50,912 nucleotides of DNA from an uncultured Candidatus Pelagibacter sp. (GCA_905618895.1 CAJQTA010000044.1:1-50912), one strand, 5' to 3'; shown: positions 26,001 through 34,602, counted from the first letter of the stretch. Notes: generated by a model not told the origin, from the letters alone. A program made the numbers and translations.

Positions 26001-26932
26001 ACTTTTACCTCTCCATCATATGGATCATATGTATCTATCTCTTGTGGTAGAACTGATCTGATTGCTATTTCTTCTGAACCCATTGCCACTAAATCATCTG
26101 ATTCATATAGAACCAAAGGCTTTGCAGCCATAGTATCTTTTGCCATTCCCAAAGAATCTTTGGTTGCTACAAAATATGTAAACACACCATCAAGGCCTGT
26201 TAAAGAAGCTTTCATACCCTCTTCAAGAGACGCTCCTTCTCTCATTTTTTGGGCAATATAAACAGCGATTAATTCTGAATCACATTCAGACATAAATCTC
26301 ATACCCTTATTCTCAAGTAATCTTCTGTTGTTCCAATAGTTAGTTAATTGACCATTGTGAACTACAGATACATCACTGAAGGGATAACCCCAAAAAGGAT
26401 GAGCAGACTTGATATCAACACCAGATTCTGTAGCCATTCTTGCATGGCCGATCGCATGCGTTCCAACAAGTTTATCTAAACCGTATCTATCACAAACCAT
26501 CTTAGCATTACCCAAGTCTTTAATTACCTCTAATGATTTTCCCATAGAAAGAATTTCAACCCCCGGAATACTTTCTATCTTTTGAGAAAACTCTAATAGA
26601 TCTTTTTTGTCATATGAAATTTCATATCTTAATGAATAGGGCAGTACCCTTTCTTCTTTAACTATTTTAGCATCTAACTCCAACAAGTATTGATCAACAA
26701 TTTTTTTTCTTTCATCATAAACAGAAACATCTTCCATTATAGATGAACTTCCTTCACCAACATTTTCTCCAACTTTAAAACGCATGATAAAATTTTTACC
26801 ATCTGTATCACCATATAAAGCATAACCAGTGGAATCCTCACCTCTGTGTTTTAATGCTTGTAGCATCCCCTGTAGTTCACTTCCTACATTGGAGGATTTT
26901 CCTCTATGAATTAAACCTGCGATACCACACAT
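25988..26932 (-). CDS. glxB: Class II glutamine amidotransferase subunit (GlxB-like), long paralogue
   Basis: The 314-aa protein starts MCGIAGLIHRG, giving the catalytic Cys2. ARMATESGVDIKSAHPFWG, VVHNGQLTNYWNNRRLL and SECDSELIAVYIA complete the Ntn glutaminase domain. It hydrolyses an amide to feed ammonia, or an amine, to GlxD. Its start has a strong AAAGGGAGAGA Shine-Dalgarno 6 bases before ATG, unlike mgsA. It lies 28 bases after the long glutamine-synthetase-like gene, so all four form one unit. Confidence 0.87.
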   Translation of the reverse strand: MCGIAGLIHRGKSSNVGSELQGMLQALKHRGEDSTGYALYGDTDGKNFIMRFKVGENVGEGSSSIMEDVSVYDERKKIVDQYLLELDAKIVKEERVLPYSLRYEISYDKKDLLEFSQKIESIPGVEILSMGKSLEVIKDLGNAKMVCDRYGLDKLVGTHAIGHARMATESGVDIKSAHPFWGYPFSDVSVVHNGQLTNYWNNRRLLENKGMRFMSECDSELIAVYIAQKMREGASLEEGMKASLTGLDGVFTYFVATKDSLGMAKDTMAAKPLVLYESDDLVAMGSEEIAIRSVLPQEIDTYDPYDGEVKVWQI

Positions 26933-26935
26933 ATT

Positions 26936-26946
26936 TCTCTCCCTTT
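26936..26946 (-). promoter_or_regulatory. Strong Shine-Dalgarno AAAGGGAGAGA for glxB-like gene
   Basis: The minus strand reads AAAGGGAGAGAAAT before ATG (GGAG 6 bases away). It is one of five near-identical GGAGAGA ribosome sites in the methylated-amine region. Confidence 0.75.
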
Positions 26947-26960
26947 GTTGATAATTAAGA

Positions 26961-28430
26961 TTATGGTAGACAATCTAGATAAGTATCTAGATCCCATTGA
27001 GTTGTTGCACCTAAAAATTTTTCCCATTCATCATTTTTATACCAATGGAAAACTTTGTACATTTCATCTGGCATAGCTGATTTTATAACCTCATCTTCTG
27101 CTAAACGATTTAAAGCTTCGCCAAGACTCATTGGTAATTTTTTAACTATTTTACCAGCAGCTTGAGCTTCATACATGCTTCTAGACTCAGGCTTTCCTGG
27201 ATCAATATTATTTGTTATTCCATCATCAAAACATTTTAATAATCCAGAACCCATTAAATACGGATTATGCATTGAATCAACTGAACGATATTCAAATCTT
27301 CCTGGCGCAGACACTCTTAATCCACAAGTTCTATTTTGAAATCCCCAGTCAGCATAAACAGGAGCCCAAAATCCCGTATCCCATAATCTTCTATATGAGT
27401 TCACAGTAGAAGAGCCAATTGCGGTTAGCGCACCCAAATGTTTCATTACTCCACCGATAGCCTTTAGACCAATTTTACCTGGTAGCTGAATATCATCAGT
27501 ATCGGGCATAAAGGTATTTGTTCCACCTTCAACGTAAGTAAATACCTCATCCATCCCTGGTAGAGATTTGTGAGATAGTTTATTAACCACATCTTTTCCA
27601 CCTGTCCATAAAGACATATTGGTATGACAGCCACTTGCAGAAACACCCATGAATGGTTTTGTCATAAAACAAGCTATTAAATTAAACTCTCTAGCAACCT
27701 GCGCACAAATTTGTCTATAAGTTGACAGCCTATCTGCATTTCTTAAAACATCATCATACATCCAGTTTAATTCTAATTGTCCTGGTGCATCTTCATGATC
27801 ACCTTGAATCATATCAAAACCCATTGCTCTAGCGTATTTAAAAACTTGCATGAAAACTGGTCTTAGAGACTCAAATTGATCTATGTGATAACAATAAGGT
27901 TTAGAAAAACCTTTACCAGTAGGTGAGCCATCTTCATTTTTAGTTAACCACATCATTTCTGGCTCCGTTCCAACTCTTAATTGGTAGCCATGTTTCTTTT
28001 TAAATTCTTGAGCATGTATTCTTAAATTTCCACGACAATCTGAAGTTAGGTGAGCACCCGGATTATCTCTTTCTTCTCTATTTCTAAAGCAAGTAACGTA
28101 TACTCTTGCTACTTTTTTATCCCAAGGAAGCTGACAAAAAGTTTCAGGATCTGGTATACCAACTAGCTCTTTTGCTTCTGGACCATACCCTATATAATCA
28201 CCATGACGATCAACAAACAAGTTTGCTGTTGCTCCGTAAACTAATTGAAAACCCTTTTCACAAGTTCTTTCCCAATGATCAGTAGGAATACCTTTTCCAA
28301 CAACTCTTCCAGTTACAGAAATAAATTGAAAATAAATATATTCAATACCTAGCTCATTGATTTTTGCTCTAACTTGTTTTACTAGCTTTTCTCTTCCTGG
28401 CTGTGCAACATGTTTGTCTAAATCTGTCAT
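26961..28430 (-). CDS. glnT: Glutamine-synthetase-family ligase (GlnT/type III-like), long paralogue
   Basis: The 489-aa member of the GS superfamily has family landmarks: RVGTEPEMMWL, GDHEDAPGQLELNWMYDD, SASGCHTNMSLW, NSYRRLWDTGFWAPVYADW, and FEYRSVDSMHNPYL. The nucleotide and Arg-binding region differs from both classical GS and the short paralogue. It may make glutamine or a gamma-glutamyl amide of an amine, and substrate is open. It heads the glxBCD unit and is preceded by the FAD oxidoreductase 72 bases away. A strong AGGGAGAGA ribosome site marks ATG 28430. Confidence 0.82.
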   Translation of the reverse strand: MTDLDKHVAQPGREKLVKQVRAKINELGIEYIYFQFISVTGRVVGKGIPTDHWERTCEKGFQLVYGATANLFVDRHGDYIGYGPEAKELVGIPDPETFCQLPWDKKVARVYVTCFRNREERDNPGAHLTSDCRGNLRIHAQEFKKKHGYQLRVGTEPEMMWLTKNEDGSPTGKGFSKPYCYHIDQFESLRPVFMQVFKYARAMGFDMIQGDHEDAPGQLELNWMYDDVLRNADRLSTYRQICAQVAREFNLIACFMTKPFMGVSASGCHTNMSLWTGGKDVVNKLSHKSLPGMDEVFTYVEGGTNTFMPDTDDIQLPGKIGLKAIGGVMKHLGALTAIGSSTVNSYRRLWDTGFWAPVYADWGFQNRTCGLRVSAPGRFEYRSVDSMHNPYLMGSGLLKCFDDGITNNIDPGKPESRSMYEAQAAGKIVKKLPMSLGEALNRLAEDEVIKSAMPDEMYKVFHWYKNDEWEKFLGATTQWDLDTYLDCLP

Positions 28431-28432
28431 TA

Positions 28433-28441
28433 TCTCTCCCT
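28433..28441 (-). promoter_or_regulatory. Strong Shine-Dalgarno AGGGAGAGA for glnT-like gene
   Basis: The minus strand reads AGGGAGAGATA before ATG, with GGAG 5 bases from the start. It is shared in form with the amt, glxB, tmoX and tmm sites and fixes the start codon. Confidence 0.75.
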
Positions 28442-28502
28442 CTAATGAATTTTTATTTAACGAACCGTAACTGAAAAAATTATTTGTGTCTAGACTTGAA
28501 GT

Positions 28503-29831
28503 TTAGCTCCAAGGGAATGGACTATTTGAAGTAGGGTGAAGTTCACCTTTCTCGTAACGGTTGAATCTAAAAGGTTTTAATAATTCACTTTCAGTTCCAA
28601 GAATTTCTTGTGCAACGAGCTCACCTACACCAATCATTTTATATCCATGGTTAGCATCAGCTATCATATAAACATTTTCTAAAAATCTATCAAAGATAGG
28701 AAAGTTATCTGGTGTCATACATCCAAGACCTCCCGAAGGTCCCTTTCTATACAAACCTGACTTACCTTCAAATCTTTTATGACAGTGAGCTAAAGCTGAA
28801 CACCACATATCATTGAATGCTTCTGTTGTTTGAAACTCAGGCGAGTCAAGTCCGTAAGGATCAATATTTACTTTATCAAAATGTTTATTAACTATATAGG
28901 GAGATGTTCCACCCTGAACACCAAGACCTTCTATGTCTGGCTTATAATAAATTCCCCAAAGTTCGTCTGTAATTAATTTTTTATTTGTGTCAGAATACAA
29001 TGGTGCAGTAGAGTCGACATGCATTACAGGAGGCTGACCACCATTATTCATTCTTAAAAAATCTTTATCAACACCAATAACACCCTCTTGTAGCATCCAA
29101 TATTTCCACATATCTTCTTCATGAAATTTTCCATCTTTTCCTTTAATATTTGCAACTTTTGGAAGCTCTAACATATTCCAAAAATCTCTAACCCAAGGAC
29201 CAGCTCCAACAACTACTTGTTCACACTCAATAATTCCTTTGTCTGTTTCAACTCCAGTAACTGCTTTACTAGTACTACCTTTTTGGAAGCCTGTAACCGT
29301 CACACCCTTAATAACTTCAACGCCGTTTGTAGTAGATTTTTCCTCTAGAGCTTTTATGGAAGCTTTGTTGAATGCATAACCACCTTTTTTTTCATGCAGC
29401 ACAGAAGTTATACCTTGTGCTTGCCAATCATCAAACATACCCTTCATATATTTAGTGCAGTCTGCTTCACCCTCTATAAATTCTGATTCATATCCTATAG
29501 CTTTTTGTTGTTCATAAATTGTAGCAACATCTTCGTGCATAACTTCAGGAGATATTTGTAAGTATCCTACGGCATTATATTTCCAAGCTTTAGGATCACT
29601 TTCCCACACCGATACTGAGTGAGCCATCAACTCTCTCATAGCTGGTTGAAAATAATTATTTCTTATAACACCACAAGCTATTCCACTAGCACCTGCTGCA
29701 GTATCTTTTTTTTCTAGAATTACGATGTCGCCTGGATTTTTATAAGTTTCAGAAAGTTTCCAAGCTGTACTTAAACCATGAATACCACCACCTATAATTA
29801 CAACTTTTGCTTTTTTGGGAAGTGTTGACAT
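28503..29831 (-). CDS. FAD-dependent oxidoreductase, DAO/SoxB-like family (amine oxidation)
   Basis: The 442-aa flavoprotein has an N-terminal FAD-binding loop VVIIGGGIHGLSTAWKL and a DAO-type catalytic domain ending GPSGGLGCMTPDNFPIF ... ADANHGYKMIGVGELVAQEIL. The ASGIACGVIRNNYFQPAMREL region resembles sarcosine-oxidase beta-type proteins. Unlike dimethylglycine dehydrogenase it lacks a GcvT half, so it would need a separate C1 acceptor. Located between tdm and the long glnT/glxBCD module, it probably oxidises an N-methylated amine or amino acid; sarcosine, dimethylglycine or N-methylglutamate are candidates. Confidence 0.82.
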   Translation of the reverse strand: MSTLPKKAKVVIIGGGIHGLSTAWKLSETYKNPGDIVILEKKDTAAGASGIACGVIRNNYFQPAMRELMAHSVSVWESDPKAWKYNAVGYLQISPEVMHEDVATIYEQQKAIGYESEFIEGEADCTKYMKGMFDDWQAQGITSVLHEKKGGYAFNKASIKALEEKSTTNGVEVIKGVTVTGFQKGSTSKAVTGVETDKGIIECEQVVVGAGPWVRDFWNMLELPKVANIKGKDGKFHEEDMWKYWMLQEGVIGVDKDFLRMNNGGQPPVMHVDSTAPLYSDTNKKLITDELWGIYYKPDIEGLGVQGGTSPYIVNKHFDKVNIDPYGLDSPEFQTTEAFNDMWCSALAHCHKRFEGKSGLYRKGPSGGLGCMTPDNFPIFDRFLENVYMIADANHGYKMIGVGELVAQEILGTESELLKPFRFNRYEKGELHPTSNSPFPWS

Positions 29832-29932
29832 AAAGAAATATTATTTTTTTGGACAAAAAAGAATACAATTTTTTTTAGAACTATTAATTATATATATAAA
29901 ATATATACTATAAGCTCTCTTGAAATAAGCAG

Positions 29933-30283
29933 CTAATAACTTATGTTTTTTAATGTATCTAGATATTCTTTAAACTCTTTAATAAACGTTTCGCTAGGCA
30001 TTATATTCTTTATTCGCTGATCTGTTGAAGTTTTTTCAAGATGAAAGAATCCTTTTTCACAAGCTTCATTAATTATTAAAGCAGATTTTGGTCTAGAAGT
30101 TTTAAAAAGTTTTGTTTTTAAACTTTCAACAGACAATTTTTCATTTAGTTTATATGCAGACATTACTAATAACATCATATGATAGTGAGAGGGTGACTTT
30201 CTAAAAAAATAGTTACTTGAAGTATGTGACTGCTTCATTTGATCTTCCCAAAAATTTAATAAATTCTTGCTGCTATCAGACAT
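29933..30283 (-). CDS. Small helical protein, possible MarR-like winged-helix regulator
   Basis: The 116-aa protein lies 2 bases after tdm. Its centre reads like a winged helix: LSVESLKTKLFKTSRPKSALIINEACEKGFFHLEKTSTDQRIKNI, with a recognition-helix-like stretch and then a polar wing ending in the DQR pattern common in MarR-type wings. There is no membrane segment. The family match is weak and by eye only. If it is a regulator, it would be the only candidate local one for tdm and tmoX. A 101-base gap separates it from the next gene. Confidence 0.5.
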   Translation of the reverse strand: MSDSSKNLLNFWEDQMKQSHTSSNYFFRKSPSHYHMMLLVMSAYKLNEKLSVESLKTKLFKTSRPKSALIINEACEKGFFHLEKTSTDQRIKNIMPSETFIKEFKEYLDTLKNISY

Positions 30284-30285
30284 TG

Positions 30286-32613
30286 TTAAGCTCTAACTCT
30301 TGATTTTGTTGGATCATAGAAAGGGAAGGGAACTACCTTTGCTCCAATTCTTTTTTGGTGACCATCAAGTTTACCCACCTCAACCTCAGTTCCAATTTCT
30401 GAATATTTTACATCAATTCTACAAAGTGCAATATTTTTACCAAGTTTAGGTGATAGCATTCCACTGGTTATTGTGCCAATTTGCCCTCGGCCTACATGAA
30501 CACAGTCTCCATTTACTGCTGGCTCGTGACCAACTAACTCTAAACCAATTAATTTTTTTTGTGGGTTGGCTTTTCTTTTAATTAATTCTTCTTTACCTAT
30601 AAAATCATCTTCTTTAGTTTTTAGAGGAACGGTAAAACTAATTCCAGCTTCGAAAGGATCCGTTTGATCGTCAAATTCATAACCATAAAAGATAAGTCCA
30701 GCTTCAATACGAAGCATATCTAAAGCTTCCAAGCCTAAAGGGGTAATATCAAATTCTTGTCCAGCTTCCCAAACTCTATCCCAAACTTCAGGAGCGTCTT
30801 TTGGGTGACACCATATTTCATACCCAAGCTCTCCAGTATAACCTGTTCTTGATATAACAATTGGTGTTCCAGTCTCATGATCTATTCTTGCAATATTGAA
30901 TCTAAACCACCCAAGCTCAGTAATTGATGGCTGTACTGGAGGTGTCCATACAAATTTTTCTAAAATTTTTCTACTATTAGGTCCTTGAACTGCAATGTTG
31001 TGAATATGATCTGTTGCTGATTTAATCCAGACTTTATAATTTTTCTTTTTAGCCTGTTCTTTCAACCATTCACCACTGTACTCGTCTCCACCTATCCATC
31101 TAAAATTATCTTGTCCTAACTTAAATAATGTACCGTCATCTAGCATGCACCCATTTTCATAACACATTGCAGTATAAACCACTTGCCCAACTGATAATTT
31201 TTTAACATTCCTTGTAAGAGTGTATTGCATTAAATTTTCTGCATCTGGACCCAAAATTTCAAACTTTCTAAGCGGTGAAAGATCTGTTGCTATCGCACTT
31301 TCTCTACATGCTGTATATTCTCTTATAGTTCCGGAGTTAGTAAAATTATTAGCAAGCCAAAAACCTTTATACTCAACAAAGTTTCTTGTTAGCTCAGAGG
31401 TTTTTTTATGAAAACCTGTTTCTTGTGTTAATTTTGGTTCTGAATCTGTTTTCATTCTAAATGCTATAGCTTTTGAATATTTTTTTTCCTTAGGATAAGT
31501 CCTAACAAAGATATCAGTAGGATTCCAGCCATTTGCACCATCAACATCGCATGGACAAGCAGAAGAAATACACGTTAGATCTTTTAAAGCTTTAAATAAA
31601 ACATAATCACCCGGTCTAGACCAAGGCTCATCAAAGGAAGCAACATTATTACTATCTATAGCTGTATTAAAAAAAAGATTTATAGCTGACCAACTTTTCT
31701 GTGAATTAATATCATATTTACTTAATCCATTATTAAAATTGTCAGTACAGTTAATGTGCCCCATGTAACCCATATCCTCATAATACTTAGAGGTACAAGC
31801 AAGATTAAAAGTGTCATGTCTTCCAACGGTATCCCTTACAACTTCTATCATTGCCTCATGATTGCTATCATAAAACTTTGAAAATAATCCTGGTCCTGGA
31901 TAAGCTCCACCCATGAATGTTCGGGTTGCCTTATCGTCTATAATACTTTGAACACCATCATTTAATTTACGAGTATCAAAAGCTAAAAAATCAGAACATT
32001 GTCTTCCACCAGGATCAATAATTTGAATGTACTCACCAGCTTTTACCTCATATGTTTCAGCCGTTCTTCTTTTTATAAGTTGTTCAAAAATTGGATCACT
32101 AAGTGGATCTGGTAAAATAAACTGCTCATCTGACTCAATAAATTTAGCTTTATTTAAAAAAATCGTTAAATCTGTTGGTGGATTTTGTTCATGGACATTC
32201 ATTGCATCACTTGGTGCAGCAATCATAACAACACATTTATCTTTTGAGATTAAGGTCATTTTTTCACCCATCAAACAATCTTTGCTAAAAACAATTGATG
32301 ATTTAGCTTTACTAAGATCTAAGTTTTTCTTTTTAAATAGTCTTGAAATTTTTTCATCATTAGAAATAGTTTTTTTTGAAAAATCTGCATTTGCATTTTC
32401 TCTTAAGTTTAAAATTGATAAATCTGATTTACCTTTTGAATTGAAAACAAGTATTTCACAAGTTTGTCTTCCTTCTTCATTAATGATTTCTAGTTTATCT
32501 TCTGGTGAAACCTCTATCACAGAGAGACCACCACCTTTTACAAAGTATCTTTCAACCCCTGGTGGTAAAGTTCTTAATCCCGGATTTCTTATATCTTTAC
32601 TAGTATGTAGCAT
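30286..32613 (-). CDS. tdm: Trimethylamine N-oxide demethylase/aldolase (DUF1989 + GcvT fusion)
   Basis: The protein of about 775 aa joins an N-terminal DUF1989-type metal domain (IIDPGGRQCSDFLAFD; CISSACPCDVDGANGWNPTD) to a C-terminal GcvT-like THF-binding domain (ISRTGYTGELGYEIWCHP, GLEALDMLRIEAGLIFYG). That fusion and size are those of Tdm, which splits TMAO into dimethylamine and formaldehyde, the latter passed to THF. The track start at 32619 is TTG; the ATG at 32613 is preferred. Upstream tmoX is divergent. The N-terminal part contains an apparent degenerate repeat of the DUF1989 core. Confidence 0.88.
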   Translation of the reverse strand: MLHTSKDIRNPGLRTLPPGVERYFVKGGGLSVIEVSPEDKLEIINEEGRQTCEILVFNSKGKSDLSILNLRENANADFSKKTISNDEKISRLFKKKNLDLSKAKSSIVFSKDCLMGEKMTLISKDKCVVMIAAPSDAMNVHEQNPPTDLTIFLNKAKFIESDEQFILPDPLSDPIFEQLIKRRTAETYEVKAGEYIQIIDPGGRQCSDFLAFDTRKLNDGVQSIIDDKATRTFMGGAYPGPGLFSKFYDSNHEAMIEVVRDTVGRHDTFNLACTSKYYEDMGYMGHINCTDNFNNGLSKYDINSQKSWSAINLFFNTAIDSNNVASFDEPWSRPGDYVLFKALKDLTCISSACPCDVDGANGWNPTDIFVRTYPKEKKYSKAIAFRMKTDSEPKLTQETGFHKKTSELTRNFVEYKGFWLANNFTNSGTIREYTACRESAIATDLSPLRKFEILGPDAENLMQYTLTRNVKKLSVGQVVYTAMCYENGCMLDDGTLFKLGQDNFRWIGGDEYSGEWLKEQAKKKNYKVWIKSATDHIHNIAVQGPNSRKILEKFVWTPPVQPSITELGWFRFNIARIDHETGTPIVISRTGYTGELGYEIWCHPKDAPEVWDRVWEAGQEFDITPLGLEALDMLRIEAGLIFYGYEFDDQTDPFEAGISFTVPLKTKEDDFIGKEELIKRKANPQKKLIGLELVGHEPAVNGDCVHVGRGQIGTITSGMLSPKLGKNIALCRIDVKYSEIGTEVEVGKLDGHQKRIGAKVVPFPFYDPTKSRVRA

Positions 32614-32665
32614 TGCCAATGTAAATTTTAATAATTCTAAGTTAGCATAATATAATCAAAGGGGA

Positions 32666-32694
32666 TTGACTATAAATTTAAATGGGAACATACT
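32666..32694 (+). promoter_or_regulatory. Putative sigma-70 promoter for tmoX
   Basis: TTGACT (32666-32671), a 17-base spacer and CATACT (32689-32694) give a reasonable -35/-10 pair in the 114-base tdm/tmoX divergent gap. The predicted start near 32701 would leave a short leader containing the AAGGAGAGA ribosome site. Assigned by eye only. Confidence 0.4.
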
Positions 32695-32711
32695 TGAATA
32701 AACATAATGTT

Positions 32712-32720
32712 AAGGAGAGA
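32712..32720 (+). promoter_or_regulatory. Shine-Dalgarno AAGGAGAGA that fixes the tmoX start
   Basis: AAGGAGAGA lies 10 bases (counted from GGAG) before the ATG at 32728. The ORF-track start at 32707 would place this site inside the coding region, so 32728 is the real start. It gives a clean signal peptide. Confidence 0.85.
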
Positions 32721-32727
32721 GAATATA

Positions 32728-33672
32728 ATGAAAAAAATAATATCATTAATATCTGCTCTAGTAATTTCAGTAGTAAGTTTATCTGGAGTTTCTAACGCAG
32801 CAGATAGTAAAAAACCCATCGTAATTGCAACTCATAACTGGTCATCACAGATTGTAATGGCATATGTTATTGGTGGAATTTTCGAAGAAATGGGAAATAA
32901 CGTGAAATATGTAAACACAGACTCACAAGCTGTTTACGAGTCAATTCGTATAGGTGATGTAACTCTAGCACACGAAGTTTGGGAATCTGCTTTTGGTAAA
33001 TCATTTACTACAGCTGTTGAAAAAGGCGGTATAGTTGATTGGGGTGATCATGAAGCGAGAAGTCTTGAAGACATGGGATATCCAAACTGGGTTACTGACA
33101 AAGGGTTATGTCCAGGTCTTCCAGATTGGACTGCTTTAAAAAATCCTGATTGTGCCAAAAACTTTACAACACCTGACTCAGGTGGAAAAGGTCGTTGGTT
33201 AGAAGGACCGCAAACTTGGCACCAAGATTTAATGCCTCAGCGTATGACAGCGCTTGGACTAGACGATCTATGGACAGTTAAATTTGCTGGAAGTGCTGAT
33301 GCACTTTGGGCAGAATTAAAAGCAGCTGAAAAAGAAGGAAGAGGAACTATAATATTCAACTGGACACCAAACTTTACAGATGGTGCTGGTTTTACATTTA
33401 TAGACTTCCCTCCATACTCTGCAGGTTGTAGACCAGAAGATGGTGGTGATGGAAAATGTGGATCGCCAGATGGTTATTTGAAAAAGGCTGTAAATGCAGA
33501 CTTTCCAAAAACTCATCCATCAGCAGCAAAAGCGTTTAAGAAAATGGCATTTTCTACAAGTCATATTGGAGCAATGGCAGCTTTAGTTGACCTTGAAAAA
33601 ATGACTCATGAAGATGCAGCTAAAAAATGGTTAGCCGACAATAAAAAGGTTTGGAAAGCTTTTATTAAATAA
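32728..33672 (+). CDS. tmoX: TMAO-binding periplasmic protein of an ABC importer (OpuAC/TmoX type)
   Basis: From ATG 32728 the 314-aa protein has a signal peptide (MKKIISLISALVISVVSLSG, cleaved about VSNA) and an OpuAC-type substrate-binding fold: IATHNWSSQIVMAYVIGGIF, AHEVWESAFGKSF and GRGTIIFNWTPNFTDGAGF. The aromatic-rich pocket stretches suit a quaternary or N-oxide amine. Neighbouring tdm, tmm and the tmoWV pair make TMAO the likely ligand, with glycine betaine or choline as alternatives. A strong terminator follows, so it may be transcribed alone and at higher level than the permease, as is common for binding proteins. Confidence 0.85.
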   Translation: MKKIISLISALVISVVSLSGVSNAADSKKPIVIATHNWSSQIVMAYVIGGIFEEMGNNVKYVNTDSQAVYESIRIGDVTLAHEVWESAFGKSFTTAVEKGGIVDWGDHEARSLEDMGYPNWVTDKGLCPGLPDWTALKNPDCAKNFTTPDSGGKGRWLEGPQTWHQDLMPQRMTALGLDDLWTVKFAGSADALWAELKAAEKEGRGTIIFNWTPNFTDGAGFTFIDFPPYSAGCRPEDGGDGKCGSPDGYLKKAVNADFPKTHPSAAKAFKKMAFSTSHIGAMAALVDLEKMTHEDAAKKWLADNKKVWKAFIK

Positions 33673-33694
33673 GGATAAAAGTTATTAAATTAAG

Positions 33695-33727
33695 ATCTCT
33701 CCCAACAATGTTGGGGGAGATTTTTTT
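33695..33727 (+). terminator. Rho-independent terminator after tmoX
   Basis: ATCTCTCCCAAC and GTTGGGGGAGAT form a 12-bp stem (one T-G wobble) with a three-base AAT loop, followed directly by seven T. It begins 23 bases after the tmoX stop and separates tmoX from the downstream small genes and tmoWV. Confidence 0.95.
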
Positions 33728-33774
33728 AAATGGGGTGCCCTCGCACAAATTTAAACCATGGACATATTAATTAA

Positions 33775-34218
33775 ATGATAAAATTTTTTTTATATATATC
33801 TCTTAGCTTATTAGCTTTTACTTTATCTTTTGCAAAAAATGTAAATATACAAGAAGATATTAAAATTGGATTTGTATGTGAGCTAGAAAAGAAAATACTT
33901 AAGAATTCAGAATATAATTATAAAACTTTTTTAGCCAAAGATTTAGAAAGTAAAAATTTAGATAAATTTGAAATTGATGCAAAACAGCCTGAAACACTTT
34001 TGATTAATGGATTGTCATTGTTCCTCTCAAAAACTTCAAAATTTGATGTCAAAGTTGTAAATAAAGACATAGTTTTATTTAAAGCTTTTGATAAAGATAA
34101 AAATTATTCAGAGTCAGGAATAATTAATAGAAAATCGGGTGAACTAGTTCATGAAATTACAATGGGTTTAAAAACCGATAACTTAGAAAAATATATTTCT
34201 TTCTATTCATGTAGCTAA
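33775..34218 (+). CDS. Small secreted protein, function unknown
   Basis: The 147-aa protein starts with a clear signal peptide (MIKFFLYISLSLLAFTLSFA). The mature part is Lys/Asp-rich with only two cysteines, one near the start (FVCELEK) and one near the very end (SFYSCS), which could form a disulfide. No family is recognised. It is the first gene after the tmoX terminator and is followed 9 bases later by the MORN-repeat gene. A link to TMAO transport is not supported by anything in its sequence. Confidence 0.65.
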   Translation: MIKFFLYISLSLLAFTLSFAKNVNIQEDIKIGFVCELEKKILKNSEYNYKTFLAKDLESKNLDKFEIDAKQPETLLINGLSLFLSKTSKFDVKVVNKDIVLFKAFDKDKNYSESGIINRKSGELVHEITMGLKTDNLEKYISFYSCS

Positions 34219-34227
34219 AATTAAAAA

Positions 34228-34602
34228 ATGAAAAAATATTTTTTTTATACAACTTTATGTTTTTTAATAATGACTTCTGTATCAGCTCGAAAGACAGGTT
34301 GTGAAGGAAATTGTGAAAATGGTTTTGGTAAATGGACTTATACAGACAACACAGTTTATGAGGGGAATTGGGTTAGTACACAAAAGCATGGGCAAGGTGT
34401 TGAAACTTGGCCTAATGGATATATCTACAAAGGTGAATTTAAAAATAGTGTGTGGAGTGGAAAAGGAATTTTAACTTTTCCAGATGGATCAAATTACGAA
34501 GGTGAATGGGATAATGGTTTCATGAATGGAGAGGGAAAGTTTACTTGGTCCGATGGAAAAGAGAAAAAAGGAACTTGGAAAAATGGCAAATTACAAGAAT
34601 AA
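34228..34602 (+). CDS. Secreted MORN-repeat protein
   Basis: The 124-aa protein has a signal peptide (MKKYFFYTTLCFLIMTSVSA) and then at least three MORN-type repeats: VYEGNWVSTQKHGQGVETW, YIYKGEFKNSVWSGKGILTF and NYEGEWDNGFMNGEGKFTW, plus a partial fourth. Two cysteines (GCEGNCENG) follow the signal peptide. MORN repeats are short beta-hairpin modules that often bind membranes or act as scaffolds. The function is unknown. It lies between tmoX and tmoW on the same strand, with tight spacing to both neighbours. Confidence 0.8.
   Translation: MKKYFFYTTLCFLIMTSVSARKTGCEGNCENGFGKWTYTDNTVYEGNWVSTQKHGQGVETWPNGYIYKGEFKNSVWSGKGILTFPDGSNYEGEWDNGFMNGEGKFTWSDGKEKKGTWKNGKLQE

Noticed and set aside
28503-29831. 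Dimethylglycine dehydrogenase
   Set aside because: The protein ends after the FAD/DAO part and has no C-terminal GcvT half, so the full DMGDH architecture is absent; kept as a general DAO-family oxidoreductase.
32027-32650. 207-aa plus-strand ORF opposite tdm
   Set aside because: It lies antisense inside the well-supported tdm gene; its hydrophobic, Ser/Phe-rich composition is what the reverse complement of Lys/Glu-rich coding DNA gives, and it lacks any motif.
32707-32727. Track start of tmoX
   Set aside because: It would place the AAGGAGAGA ribosome site inside the coding region and spoil the signal peptide; ATG 32728 is better.
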